Of a DNA stretch of 64,000 nucleotides, positions 51,435 through 59,393 are shown in pieces (the first letter of the stretch is position 1; every line of letters begins with the position of its first letter). Position numbers and translations under genes: made by a program. Below the pieces are notes generated by a model that searched no databases, was not told the origin of the DNA, and worked only from the letters and a program-made list of their open reading frames with translations. Origin of the DNA: Nocardioides jiangxiensis (GTDB taxonomy: Bacteria; Actinomycetota; Actinomycetes; Propionibacteriales; Nocardioidaceae); NCBI RefSeq assembly GCF_030580915.1, contig NZ_JAUQTA010000001.1, positions 1,736,001-1,800,000 on the forward strand, given 5' to 3'.

Positions 51435-52627
51435 GCGAGCGGCCTCTCGCCGCGCACGGGCACCAGCGGGATCGCCGCGAGTGGGAAGAGGGCCGACAGG
51501 GCGAACGTCGCCGGGTGGCCGACGTGGGTGATGCTCGCGCCCGCGACCGGTGCGCAGAGGGCGGCGGTGAGGTACTGCGCCGTGTTCTGGAGGCCGAGGG
51601 CCCGGCCGCTCCAGTAGGGCCCCGCGCGCTCGGCCGTGGCGGTGAAGGCAAGGCCGTTGTCGGCGACGGTGATGACGGTGGCGGCTGTCAGCAGGAGGAT
51701 GCTGACCGCCCACCCCAGCCAGGCGGTGAGGCCGAGGAGCGCCATCGTGACGACCGCGGCCACGGCGATCCAGCGCATCGGCCGCATGCGTCCGCCGACC
51801 ACGTCGGAGAGCTGGCCGCTGGCGATCCGGCCGAGGGCGCCGAGCAGCTGGGTGCCGGCGACCAGCAGACCGGCGGTGCCGGGATCCCAGCCGCGGTCGT
51901 CCAGGAGCCAGACCAGCGCGTAGGTCCAGACGAGGAACTGCGGCACCACCAGCAGGATGGAGGCGACGTGGATGCGCGCGAGGTAGGTGTTGCCGCGGTA
52001 GGGGTTGGCGGTGTGCTCGACGGCCCGCTCCGGACGGGGAGGGTCGACGACGGTGACCGCGACCGCGAGCGCCGCGACAGCGGCGACCACCGGCGACACG
52101 GCCAGTGCCGCCGAGACTCCCTCGTGGGCGGAGACCACCGGGATCGAGACGGCCGCGATGCCGACGCCGGCCGGCTGTGCCATCTGCCGGATCCCCATCG
52201 CCAGCCCACGGCGCTCGGGCGGGAACCAGCCCACGACCACGCGCCCGCCGGCGCTCGAGGTGCTGGCGGCGAAGGCCCCGGCGGCGAACAGCGAGGCCCC
52301 CAGTGCGGCGGTGCCGTGCACGGCGGTCGCGGCGACACCCGCCAGCGCCGTGCCGCCGAGGCCCGCGAGCAGGACCGCGCGCTCACCGACCCGGTCGACC
52401 GCGGCGCCCCAGAGCAGCAGGGTGCAGAGGACGCCGATCAGCGGAAGCGCGGCGACCGTGCCGGCCTGCGTGAGGCTCAGCCCCCGGTCGTGCACCAGCA
52501 CCGGGATCAGGAACGCCGCGCCGTTGATCGCGACGCTCGCGGCCGCCTGCGCCGCCGTGCTCACCGCCAGCATCGCCCAGCGCCGTCGCTCGCTCACCGC
52601 CCGTGCGGAGGCGGTGACGGTGGACAT
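51431..52627 (-). CDS. MFS transporter
   Basis: A 398-residue protein with twelve helices (AMLAVSTAAQAAASVAINGAAFLIPVLV start; LLLWGAAVDRVGERAVLLAGLGG motif A loop; VVGWFPPERRGLAMGIRQMAQPAGVGIAAV, the NarK/oxalate-formate-type segment). The ATG at 52627 is preferred to one at 52636 because the second lies inside a GACAAT -10 box, 7 nt before 52627. First gene of a two-transporter operon. Substrate unknown. Confidence 0.88.
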   Translation of the reverse strand: MSTVTASARAVSERRRWAMLAVSTAAQAAASVAINGAAFLIPVLVHDRGLSLTQAGTVAALPLIGVLCTLLLWGAAVDRVGERAVLLAGLGGTALAGVAATAVHGTAALGASLFAAGAFAASTSSAGGRVVVGWFPPERRGLAMGIRQMAQPAGVGIAAVSIPVVSAHEGVSAALAVSPVVAAVAALAVAVTVVDPPRPERAVEHTANPYRGNTYLARIHVASILLVVPQFLVWTYALVWLLDDRGWDPGTAGLLVAGTQLLGALGRIASGQLSDVVGGRMRPMRWIAVAAVVTMALLGLTAWLGWAVSILLLTAATVITVADNGLAFTATAERAGPYWSGRALGLQNTAQYLTAALCAPVAGASITHVGHPATFALSALFPLAAIPLVPVRGERPLA

Positions 52628-52634
52628 GGCAACC

Positions 52635-52640
52635 ATTGTC
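52635..52640 (-). promoter_or_regulatory. -10 element of the MFS pair
   Basis: Minus-strand GACAAT, 7 nt before ATG 52627; leaderless layout and the reason for the start choice. Confidence 0.45.
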
Positions 52641-52690
52641 CGACCTGCGTCCACCGGTTTGTGCGCCGGGCCCGCCGCGAACCGGTCAGC

Positions 52691-52722
52691 AGGCACCGAT
52701 CGTCGGAGCGGGATCGGTGCCT
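52691..52722 (-). terminator. Hairpin at the sixA stop codon
   Basis: An 11-bp perfect stem (AGGCACCGATC and complement) with a 10-nt loop; its outer bases overlap the sixA TAG. Confidence 0.6.
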
Positions 52723-53203
52723 ACTGCTCGGTTCGCCGATCCTCGGGCGGTCGGCCGTGCGCGACGACCCGCGCGTCGCCGGTCCAGCCGTCGGCGAACG
52801 CGAGCACGGCGACCGCCGACGTCGGCAGCTCCACGCCCTCGCCGGTCAGCTCGGCGACGAGCTCCTCGAGGCCGGGGTTGTGGCCGACCAGGGCCACCGT
52901 CGTCATGGTCGCGGGGAGCGCCCGGACGAGGGGGACGAGGTCGCGTCCCCACGCGGCGTACACGCGCTCGTCGGTGACCACCTCGGGCTGGCCGTCGAGC
53001 GACTCCGCCACGACGTCCCAGGTCTGCTGCGCGCGCAGTGCTGGGGAGACGACGGCGAGGTCGACCACCGGGTGGTGCTCCGCGATCCATGCGGCTGACG
53101 CGGGCAGCTGGCGGCGTCCCCTCTTCGCGAGCGGCCGCTCGCGGTCGGGCTCGTCGCCGGACCAGTCCGACTTCCCGTGCCGTACGACGATCAGCGTCCG
53201 CAT
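52721..53203 (-). CDS. sixA: SixA-like phosphohistidine phosphatase
   Basis: A 160-residue histidine phosphatase. MRTLIVVRHGKSDW has the RHG catalytic motif with the nucleophilic His at the extreme N terminus, RERPLAKRGRRQ is the second Arg region, VVSPALRAQQTW follows, and VALVGHNPGLEELV supplies the second His. Short length and the KSDW start fit the SixA group, which removes phosphate from phosphohistidine proteins; a general phosphatase role is also possible. The 17-bp array lies in its upstream region. Confidence 0.88.
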   Translation of the reverse strand: MRTLIVVRHGKSDWSGDEPDRERPLAKRGRRQLPASAAWIAEHHPVVDLAVVSPALRAQQTWDVVAESLDGQPEVVTDERVYAAWGRDLVPLVRALPATMTTVALVGHNPGLEELVAELTGEGVELPTSAVAVLAFADGWTGDARVVAHGRPPEDRRTEQ

Positions 53204-53228
53204 GGCAGAAGCCTGCCACGCGCATCCC

Positions 53229-53415
53229 GCCGAGACGGGGCCTGTGCCGAGACGGGGCGTGTGCCGAGACGGGGCGTGTGCCGAGACGGGGCCTGTGCCG
53301 AGACGGGGCGTGTGCCGAGACGGGGCGTGTGCCGAGACGGGGCGTGTGCCGAGACGGGGCCTGTGCCGAGACGGGGCCTGTGCCGAGACGGGGCGTGTGC
53401 CGAGACGGGGCCTGT
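53229..53415. repeat. Tandem array of eleven 17-bp units
   Basis: Eleven exact-length copies of GCCGAGACGGGGCSTGT (S = C or G). The only variation is at that one base: C,G,G,C,G,G,G,C,C,G,C in order. It fills the gap between sixA (start 53203) and the amidase stop (53422). Reading frames through it on either strand are by-products of the repeat. A related single copy is inverted at 55047. Confidence 0.95.
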
Positions 53416-53421
53416 GCCGCG

Positions 53422-54759
53422 CTAGACCGGTGCGACGCGCTGCCAGGGACGGAGCCGCTCTATCTGGGCGGCGACGCCGAGCAGGGTTCGCTCGGAGCCG
53501 GGCCGGCCGACGAGCTGGACGCCGACCGGGCGACCTCCCGCGTCGAGGCCAGCCGGGACGCTCATCGCCGGCCATCCGGCGACGTTCCACGGCGCAGCGA
53601 AGGGGGCATAGCGGGCATTGGCGAGCATGGTCCGGGTCCAGCCGGTGCGATGCCAGTCGCGCGCCTTGACAGGCGGCTGGGCCAGGGTCGGCGTGACGAG
53701 CACGTCGACGTCCTGGAAGAACTCCTCGGCGATCCGGCGCCAGGCCTCGCGGGGACCCGGCGTGGGGAGCCCGCGCCCCGCCAGTGCCCGCCCGAGCCCG
53801 GTGTGGACCTTGTTGCGCCGTTCCATCAGCGAGGGGGCGGCGAGCAGGGCCGCCTCCTCCGCCGAGCCGGTGGTCCAGAGCGCCAGGGCGGTCGAGGTCA
53901 TCAGCGTGGCCGGATACCTCGGGGTACGCCGCGCGACCTCGTGCACCTGCGCGAGGAGCCGACCCGTGTCCTCGGCCGCTGCTCGCCATGCGGCAGCGAC
54001 CGGGATGCCGGGCGCGGGCGCCTTGGTCGAGATCGCGATCCGCAGCCGGCAGGGCTCCTCGACCTGGGCGTACGACGGATCGCCGGCGAGCACGGAGAAC
54101 ATCAGCGCCGTGTCAGCGACCGTGGTCGCGAGCGGACCCTGTTCGGCCATGTCGTTCCAGGCGGAGGTCTCGGTGTCACGCGGCACGACGCCTCGTCCGG
54201 GCTTGATGCCGACCAGGCCGCAGGCGGCCGCCGGGATCCGGATCGAGCCCATGCCGTCGTTGCCGTGGCCGATCGGCACGTCGCCCGCGGCCACGACGGC
54301 GGCGGTGCCGCCCGACGACCCGCCCGGGGTCCGGCTGGTGTCCCAGGGGTTCCGGGTGATCCCGAAGGCGGAGTCGGTGGCGCCCCAGATGCACAGCTCG
54401 GGGACCCGGGTCAGGCCCACCACGACGGCTCCCGCATCGCGCAGGCGGCGTACCAGCAGGTGGTCGGCGGGCTGCAGCGCGTCGTCGGTGGCGCGGGAGC
54501 CACAGCGCATCGGCTCGCCGGCGACAGGGATGTTGTCCTTGATCGCGACCGGTACGCCGGCCAGCGGCAGCGCGTCGCGGTCGGCGCGGGCGTCGACCAG
54601 GTCGGCTTCGGCGCGGGCCGCCTCGCGGCGTACCACCTGCCATCCTTCGGTGACACCAGCCGTGCGCTCGATCCGGGCGAGCGCCTCCTCGAGTGCCTCG
54701 CGTGCCGTCAGGTGCCCCGCGCGGACGTCGGCGCTGATGGCGGTTGCGGTCCACTCCAT
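53422..54759 (-). CDS. Amidase-signature family hydrolase
   Basis: A 445-residue amidase. The Ser-Ser-Lys triad is visible: VPVAIKDNIPV (Lys), TPGGSSGGTAAVVAAGDVPIGHGNDGMGSIRIPAAACG (both serines). VGIKPGRGVVP and the C-terminal NVAGWPAMSVPAGLDAGGRPVGVQLVGRPGSE are typical. It is not part of a gatCAB cluster, so it probably acts on a small amide rather than tRNA. ATG 54759 lies 6 nt behind TAGTGT. Substrate unknown. Confidence 0.9.
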   Translation of the reverse strand: MEWTATAISADVRAGHLTAREALEEALARIERTAGVTEGWQVVRREAARAEADLVDARADRDALPLAGVPVAIKDNIPVAGEPMRCGSRATDDALQPADHLLVRRLRDAGAVVVGLTRVPELCIWGATDSAFGITRNPWDTSRTPGGSSGGTAAVVAAGDVPIGHGNDGMGSIRIPAAACGLVGIKPGRGVVPRDTETSAWNDMAEQGPLATTVADTALMFSVLAGDPSYAQVEEPCRLRIAISTKAPAPGIPVAAAWRAAAEDTGRLLAQVHEVARRTPRYPATLMTSTALALWTTGSAEEAALLAAPSLMERRNKVHTGLGRALAGRGLPTPGPREAWRRIAEEFFQDVDVLVTPTLAQPPVKARDWHRTGWTRTMLANARYAPFAAPWNVAGWPAMSVPAGLDAGGRPVGVQLVGRPGSERTLLGVAAQIERLRPWQRVAPV

Positions 54760-54765
54760 GGAGCG

Positions 54766-54771
54766 ACACTA
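54766..54771 (-). promoter_or_regulatory. -10 element of the amidase gene
   Basis: Minus-strand TAGTGT, 6 nt before the ATG; leaderless layout. Confidence 0.45.
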
Positions 54772-54859
54772 GCCCCGGCCGGGGCCCGGATCGGCCGCTC
54801 GCGCACCGGAGAAGATGCAGTGAGGGGCCGGACCCTCGCGGATCCGGCCCCTCGACCTG

Positions 54860-54933
<74 letters not shown>

Positions 54934-55023
54934 ATCGTGAACCACTTGGGCTCACGAGCAGTGGAGCATACCGGGTCCGGAGCCATGCCCTGAAATCGGG
55001 TCTGCGCGGGGCCTGTGTGAGTG

Positions 55024-55066
55024 CGGCACGAGCCTCGTCTCGGCGCGGCACAGGCCCCGTCTCGGC
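55024..55066. repeat. Inverted copies of the 17-bp array unit
   Basis: 55047-55066 is the exact reverse complement of one array unit plus three bases. A diverged copy (with CTCGTCTCGG) precedes it from about 55024. They lie between tRNA-Pro and the metallophosphoesterase stop. Confidence 0.7.
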
Positions 55067-55074
55067 GGGGAGGG

Positions 55075-55998
55075 TCAGCGCTCGACGAGGGTCATCAGGG
55101 TCGTCTCGGGCCGGCAGGCGACGCGGAAGCGGACGAACGGGTTGGTCCCCAGGCCCGCCGAGACGTGGAGCCACGCGGAGCCGGGGTCGCCGGGGAGGGA
55201 GTCGGCCGGGTGGCGGTGCAGACCCTTGACCCGGGCCGGCTCGAGGTCGCAGTTCGTGGTGAGCGCGCCGTAGAACGGGAGGCAGACCTGCCCGCCATGC
55301 GTGTGCCCGGCGATGATCGCGTCGTAGCCCTGCTCCGTGAACCGGTCCAGCGCGCGGAGGTACGGCGCGTGGACGACACCGAGCCGCAGGTCGGCGTCAC
55401 GGGGCGCCGGTCCGACTGCCGCCAGGTCGTCGCGGCTGATGTGGGGGTCGTCGAGCCCGGCGAAGGCGATCTCCTCCCCGTTGACCCTCAGCCGGCCCGC
55501 CCGGTTGGAGAGGTCCAGCCAGCCAGCGTCCACGAACCCCGAGACGAGCTCGCCCCAGGGCAGCTGGGCGCCGTCGGTGTGCCGCACGCCGTCGTCGGGC
55601 AGCAGGTAGCGGAACGGGTTGCGCACGCCCGGGTCGAAGTAGTCGTTGGAGCCCAGCACGAAGACACCCGGCCGCTCCATCAGCGGGGCGAAGGCGTCGA
55701 GCGCGAACGGCACGGCGCGCATGTGCGCCAGGTTGTCGCCGGTGTTGACCACGAGATCCGGCGCGAGGTGGACGAGTGAGCGGACGAAGTCGCGCTTCCG
55801 TGTCTGGCCCGGGGTGAGGTGCATGTCGCTGACGTGGAGGACCCGTAGCGGAGCGTGGCCCGCCGGGAGGACCGGCACCGTCACGCGCCGCACCGTGTAC
55901 GCCCGCGCCTCGCAGGCGGCGTACGTCGCCAGGGCGGCGCCGGCGGCCGCGCCGGCTGCCAGGACACCGCCAGCGAGCTGCAAACCGCTGGGGGACAT
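55075..55998 (-). CDS. Metallophosphoesterase (YkuE-like, Rv3683-type)
   Basis: A 307-residue protein with an N-terminal membrane anchor (LAGGVLAAGAAAGAALATYAA) and a calcineurin-like domain: VLHVSDMHLTPG (block 1), VVNTGDNLAH (block 2), LGSNDYF (block 3), GVVHAPY and IIAGHTHGGQV (His blocks). The anchor suggests an active site outside the membrane. It neighbours ponA2 in the same way as Rv3683 does in M. tuberculosis, which hints at an envelope function. The start is 27 bp from the divergent yqeY start. Confidence 0.9.
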   Translation of the reverse strand: MSPSGLQLAGGVLAAGAAAGAALATYAACEARAYTVRRVTVPVLPAGHAPLRVLHVSDMHLTPGQTRKRDFVRSLVHLAPDLVVNTGDNLAHMRAVPFALDAFAPLMERPGVFVLGSNDYFDPGVRNPFRYLLPDDGVRHTDGAQLPWGELVSGFVDAGWLDLSNRAGRLRVNGEEIAFAGLDDPHISRDDLAAVGPAPRDADLRLGVVHAPYLRALDRFTEQGYDAIIAGHTHGGQVCLPFYGALTTNCDLEPARVKGLHRHPADSLPGDPGSAWLHVSAGLGTNPFVRFRVACRPETTLMTLVER

Positions 55999-56012
55999 GC
56001 CGGCAAGGCTGC

Positions 56013-56018
56013 CACAAT
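56013..56018 (+). promoter_or_regulatory. -10 element of the GatB/YqeY gene
   Basis: CACAAT, 7 nt before ATG 56026; leaderless layout. Confidence 0.4.
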
Positions 56019-56025
56019 GGCCCCC

Positions 56026-56487
56026 ATGAGTGCTCTGAAGGACAAGCTCCGCGCCGACCTGACCACCGCGATGAAGGCGCGCGACACCGACACGTCCGCG
56101 ACGCTCCGGATGATCATGACCGCCATCGGCAACGCCGAGGTCGCGGGCAAGGAGAAGGTCGAGCTCACCGACGAGCAGGTCCTCGGTGTCCTCACCACCG
56201 AGGCGAAGAAGCGCCGTGAGGCCGCTGCCGCGTTCGACGAGGCCGGCCGCACGGAGATGGCGGAGAAGGAGCGCACCGAGCTCGCCGTCATCGTGACGTA
56301 CCTGCCGGAGCAGCTCAGCACGGAGGAGATCGCGAAGATCGTCGCCGACGCCATCGAGAAGACCGGGGCCGCCGCCGAGGGGCCGCGGGCCATGGGCAAG
56401 GTCATGGGCGTCGTCCAGCCCCAGGTCAAGGGGCGTGCCGACGGTGGCGCTGTCGCCGCCGAGGTGAAGAAGCAGCTCTCCGCCTGA
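56026..56487 (+). CDS. GatB/YqeY domain protein
   Basis: A 153-residue, highly charged helical protein. MSALKDKLRADLTTAMKARDTDTSATLRMIMTAIGNAEV, VLTTEAKKRREAAAAFDEAGR, VTYLPEQLSTEEIAKIVADAI and MGKVMGVVQPQVKGRADGGAVAAEVKKQL span the full YqeY family, which is related to the tRNA-binding tail of GatB. It may act in tRNA or ribosome-linked processes; the exact role is unknown. A strong terminator follows. Confidence 0.92.
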   Translation: MSALKDKLRADLTTAMKARDTDTSATLRMIMTAIGNAEVAGKEKVELTDEQVLGVLTTEAKKRREAAAAFDEAGRTEMAEKERTELAVIVTYLPEQLSTEEIAKIVADAIEKTGAAAEGPRAMGKVMGVVQPQVKGRADGGAVAAEVKKQLSA

Positions 56488-56507
56488 GGGCACGCGATCA
56501 CGCACGA

Positions 56508-56538
56508 AGGGGCGCGGACCTGTGTGGTCCGCGCCCCT
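56508..56538. terminator. Bidirectional terminator between yqeY and ponA2
   Basis: A 13-bp perfect stem (AGGGGCGCGGACC and complement) with a TGTGT loop in the convergent gap. Confidence 0.85.
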
Positions 56539-56552
56539 GCGCGCTCAGTGCC

Positions 56553-58916
56553 TCAGTGGCCTGGCTTGGGCTTGCCGCCCCCGTTGGTCGGTGACGGCTT
56601 GTCGCCGCCCTTGGTCTTCTTCGGCTTCGGCTTCACGTACGGCGTGCCGTCACTGATGTAGATCGTGATCAGGTCGCCGCTGCCGGTGGTGGCTCCGCCG
56701 CCCGGGCTGGTGTACGCGACCGTGCCCTGCGGGTAGCTCGAGTCGACCTGGCCGCCCGAGATCGTGACGTTGAACCCGGCCTTCTCCAGGACCTTCTGCG
56801 CGTCGTCGGGGTTCATGCCCCCGACCGACGGCACCTGGACCAGCACGCCCTTGATGTCGGCGCTGTCGGGCTTGTGGAAGTCGAGGTCGGGCAGCCACTG
56901 CGCGATCGCGCTCATGGCCGCGGACCACATGGGACCGGTCGTGCCGGCACCCGAGCCGTTGGAGATGTAGCGCCCGCCGACGGACTGGCCGTTGAGGGAG
57001 ATCGGGTGGCCGGCGCTGTTGACGCCGCCGATGAACGCCGACATCGCGAGGTTCGGCGTGAAGCCGGTCAGCCAGGTCGCCCACGACTTCGTCTCGGTAC
57101 CGGTCTTGCCCGCCGTCGGCTGGCTGATCGGGATGCCGTACGCCGTGCCGCCGGGCTTGAACGCACCCTGGAGCACGTCGTCGACCGCGTCGGCCACCGG
57201 GCTGGGCAGCACCTGCGTGCAGTCCTTCGCGTAGGTCTTGACGACGTTCTTGTTGGCGTCGAGCAGGGCGGTCACCGGACGTGCGTCGCAGTGGACACCG
57301 CGCGCGGCGAACGTCGCGTAGGCCTCGGCCACCTCAAGCGGCGAGGTGACCGACGTGCCGAGCACCATCGCCGGCTGGCGCTCGTGCACGGGCACGTGGA
57401 CGCCGAGCTTGTTGGCGATCTGCCAGGGCTCGCAGACCCCGGTCTTGCGCTCGAGCTGTGCGTAGAACGTGTTGATCGAGCCGGCGGTGCCCGTGTAGAG
57501 GTTCCGGGCACCGGCGTTCTGGCCACCGGCGTTGTGCACCGGCCACGTGCCCACGAAGTTGCCGGCGCCGGGGCAGTTGGCGAAGTCGGCCTGCGGGAGG
57601 TCAAGGAAGGGCGGTGCGTTGAAGGTCGTGGTCAGCGGGATGCCCTGGCGGATCGCCGCCGCGAGCACGAACGGCTTGAACGTGGAGCCCGGCAGGAAGC
57701 CGCCGGAGCCGCCGTACTCCTTGGGGACCACGTAGTTGATCATCGACTCGCCGCGCTTGGTGTTCAGGCCCATGGGTCGCGACTGGGCGATCGCGCGGAC
57801 CGCGCCGGTGCCGGGCTCGACCATCGCCATGCCGCCGATGGCGTTGTCGGTGGGGTAGACGTAACGCTCGACTGCCGCGTCGGCCGCATCCTGGAAGCGC
57901 GGGTCGAGGGTGGTCTTGATGGTGAGGCCGCCGGACTGGAGCAGCGCCTTGCGCTCCTCCACGCTCGTGCCGAGGGACGGATCCTTCAGCAGGTAGTTGA
58001 CGACGTAGTCGCAGAAGAACGGTGCGCGGCTGAACATGCAGCCGTTGCGGTTGGCCGTGATGTCGAGGCCGAGCGGCTTCTTGGCCTCGGCCTTCGCCTT
58101 GTCGAGCGGGATCGCGCGGAGCTGTGCCATCCGCTCGAGGACGATGTTGCGCCGGTCGAACGCCTTGTTGGGGTTGCGCGTCGGGTCGTAGCCGACCGGG
58201 TTCTTGACCAGGCCGGCGAGGAGCGCCGCCTGGCCGAGCGTGAGCCGCTTGGCGTCGGTCGAGAAGTAGTGGCGCGCGGCCGCCTGGATGCCGTAGACGC
58301 CGTCGCCGAAGTAGGCGAGGTTCAGGTAGCGCTCGAGGATCCAGTCCTTGCTGTGCTCCTGCTCGAAGGCGATCGCGTAGCGCAGCTCCTTGATCTTGCG
58401 CGCGACGCTCTCCTCCACGGCGGCGCGCTGCTCCGCCTTGGTCTTCGCCTGCGACAGCAGGGTCAGCTTGACCATCTGCTGCGTGATCGACGAGCCACCC
58501 TGGACGGTCTCGCCGGCCGCCTGGTTGGTGACGAGGGCACGCAGCGTGCCCTTCAGGTCGATCGCGCCGTGCTGGTAGAAGCGGTAGTCCTCGATGGAGA
58601 TGATCGCCTCGCGCATCACCGGCGCGACCTGGGTCAGCGGCACGTTGACGCGGTTCTCGTCGTACAGCGTGGCGATCGGGGTGCCGTCCTTCGCGACGAT
58701 GCGCGAGGCCTGCGCCAGCGGCTTCGTCTCGAGCCCCTGCGGAAGGTTGCTCATCGAGTCGGAGACGTCCCGTGCGGCGAAGCCGAGGACGCCGGCGAAC
58801 GGGATGGCGAGGCCGGCGACGACGATGCCGAGGGCGACCGAGACGAGCGCCATCACCCACAGGTGTCCGAGCACCTGGTTGGGCGGAATGCGGTCGTCGT
58901 CCAAGGGATCAGACAT
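56553..58916 (-). CDS. ponA2: Bifunctional class A penicillin-binding protein with PASTA domain
   Basis: A 787-residue membrane enzyme. One helix near 18-46; glycosyltransferase 51 domain with E109 in SIEDYRFYQHGAID and GGSSITQQMVK; transpeptidase domain with PGSTFKPF (nucleophile Ser411), GSIN, and KTGTE near 605; one PASTA domain about 690-760 (VLVQVPSVGGMNPDDAQKVLEKAGFNV); and a Lys/Pro/Gly tail. It polymerises and cross-links peptidoglycan. Position beside whiB4 and the PASTA domain match PonA2 of mycobacteria. ATG 58916 is 6 nt behind TACGCT. Confidence 0.94.
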   Translation of the reverse strand: MSDPLDDDRIPPNQVLGHLWVMALVSVALGIVVAGLAIPFAGVLGFAARDVSDSMSNLPQGLETKPLAQASRIVAKDGTPIATLYDENRVNVPLTQVAPVMREAIISIEDYRFYQHGAIDLKGTLRALVTNQAAGETVQGGSSITQQMVKLTLLSQAKTKAEQRAAVEESVARKIKELRYAIAFEQEHSKDWILERYLNLAYFGDGVYGIQAAARHYFSTDAKRLTLGQAALLAGLVKNPVGYDPTRNPNKAFDRRNIVLERMAQLRAIPLDKAKAEAKKPLGLDITANRNGCMFSRAPFFCDYVVNYLLKDPSLGTSVEERKALLQSGGLTIKTTLDPRFQDAADAAVERYVYPTDNAIGGMAMVEPGTGAVRAIAQSRPMGLNTKRGESMINYVVPKEYGGSGGFLPGSTFKPFVLAAAIRQGIPLTTTFNAPPFLDLPQADFANCPGAGNFVGTWPVHNAGGQNAGARNLYTGTAGSINTFYAQLERKTGVCEPWQIANKLGVHVPVHERQPAMVLGTSVTSPLEVAEAYATFAARGVHCDARPVTALLDANKNVVKTYAKDCTQVLPSPVADAVDDVLQGAFKPGGTAYGIPISQPTAGKTGTETKSWATWLTGFTPNLAMSAFIGGVNSAGHPISLNGQSVGGRYISNGSGAGTTGPMWSAAMSAIAQWLPDLDFHKPDSADIKGVLVQVPSVGGMNPDDAQKVLEKAGFNVTISGGQVDSSYPQGTVAYTSPGGGATTGSGDLITIYISDGTPYVKPKPKKTKGGDKPSPTNGGGKPKPGH

Positions 58917-58922
58917 GGCGTC

Positions 58923-58928
58923 AGCGTA
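58923..58928 (-). promoter_or_regulatory. -10 element of ponA2
   Basis: Minus-strand TACGCT, 6 nt before ATG 58916; leaderless layout. Confidence 0.45.
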
Positions 58929-58953
58929 CGGGAGCCGGCTGAGAGCGCCCGTT

Positions 58954-58963
58954 GGACTAGTCC
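58954..58963. promoter_or_regulatory. Palindrome cluster between ponA2 and whiB4
   Basis: GGACTAGTCC is a perfect 10-bp palindrome; GACTA or TAGTC halves recur at 58968-58973 and near 58981. It lies in the divergent gap and could be an operator for either gene. Confidence 0.35.
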
Positions 58964-59087
58964 GAACTGACTACCCCGGTCTAGTCGTCTCGTGTCTGGT
59001 TAGGCCAACTGTCCAGATCTACGTTGCATGTGGGGAAAGACATGGGGCTCACTGGGGGACCCCTTCTTCTCGGAACGGGGTCAGGTC

Positions 59088-59369
59088 ATGTGGGTTGAGG
59101 ACTGGTCGATGCAGGCGGCGTGTCGCGAGACGCAGCCGGACTCGCTCTTCGTCAAGGGCGCGGAGCAGAACAAGGCCAAGCAGGTCTGCGCCAGCTGCCT
59201 CGTCCGCTCCGAGTGCCTCGCCGAAGCCCTCGAGAACCGCATCGAGTGGGGAGTCTGGGGCGGCATGACCGAGCGCGAGCGCCGTGCGCTGCTCCGCAAC
59301 AACCCCGGCGCGTCGTGGGCCGATGTGCTCCGCGCCGCGAAGAGCGCCGGCGTGCGCGTCACCGCCTGA
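59088..59369 (+). CDS. whiB4: WhiB4-type iron-sulfur regulator
   Basis: A 93-residue WhiB protein. Four cluster cysteines: AACRETQP, then CASCLVRSEC (C-x2-C-x5-C). GVWGGMTERERRALLRNNP is the WhiB turn and basic tail. FVKGAEQNKAKQVC and the position between ponA2 and two ATPases fit WhiB4, a redox-responsive DNA-binding regulator. ATG 59088 (MWVEDWSMQAAC) is preferred; an in-frame ATG at 59028 would add 20 residues (MWGKTWGSLGDPFFSERGQV) that are not typical. Confidence 0.92.
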   Translation: MWVEDWSMQAACRETQPDSLFVKGAEQNKAKQVCASCLVRSECLAEALENRIEWGVWGGMTERERRALLRNNPGASWADVLRAAKSAGVRVTA

Positions 59370-59393
59370 CGGCTGCCCTTCGGCGGTGGGACC

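Noticed and set aside
53229..53415. CRISPR-like array
   Set aside because: The 17-bp units are directly contiguous with no unique spacers, and no cas genes are present.
59028..59087. Upstream start for whiB4
   Set aside because: The added 20 residues are atypical of WhiB proteins and the region looks like an untranslated leader; kept as a possible alternative only.
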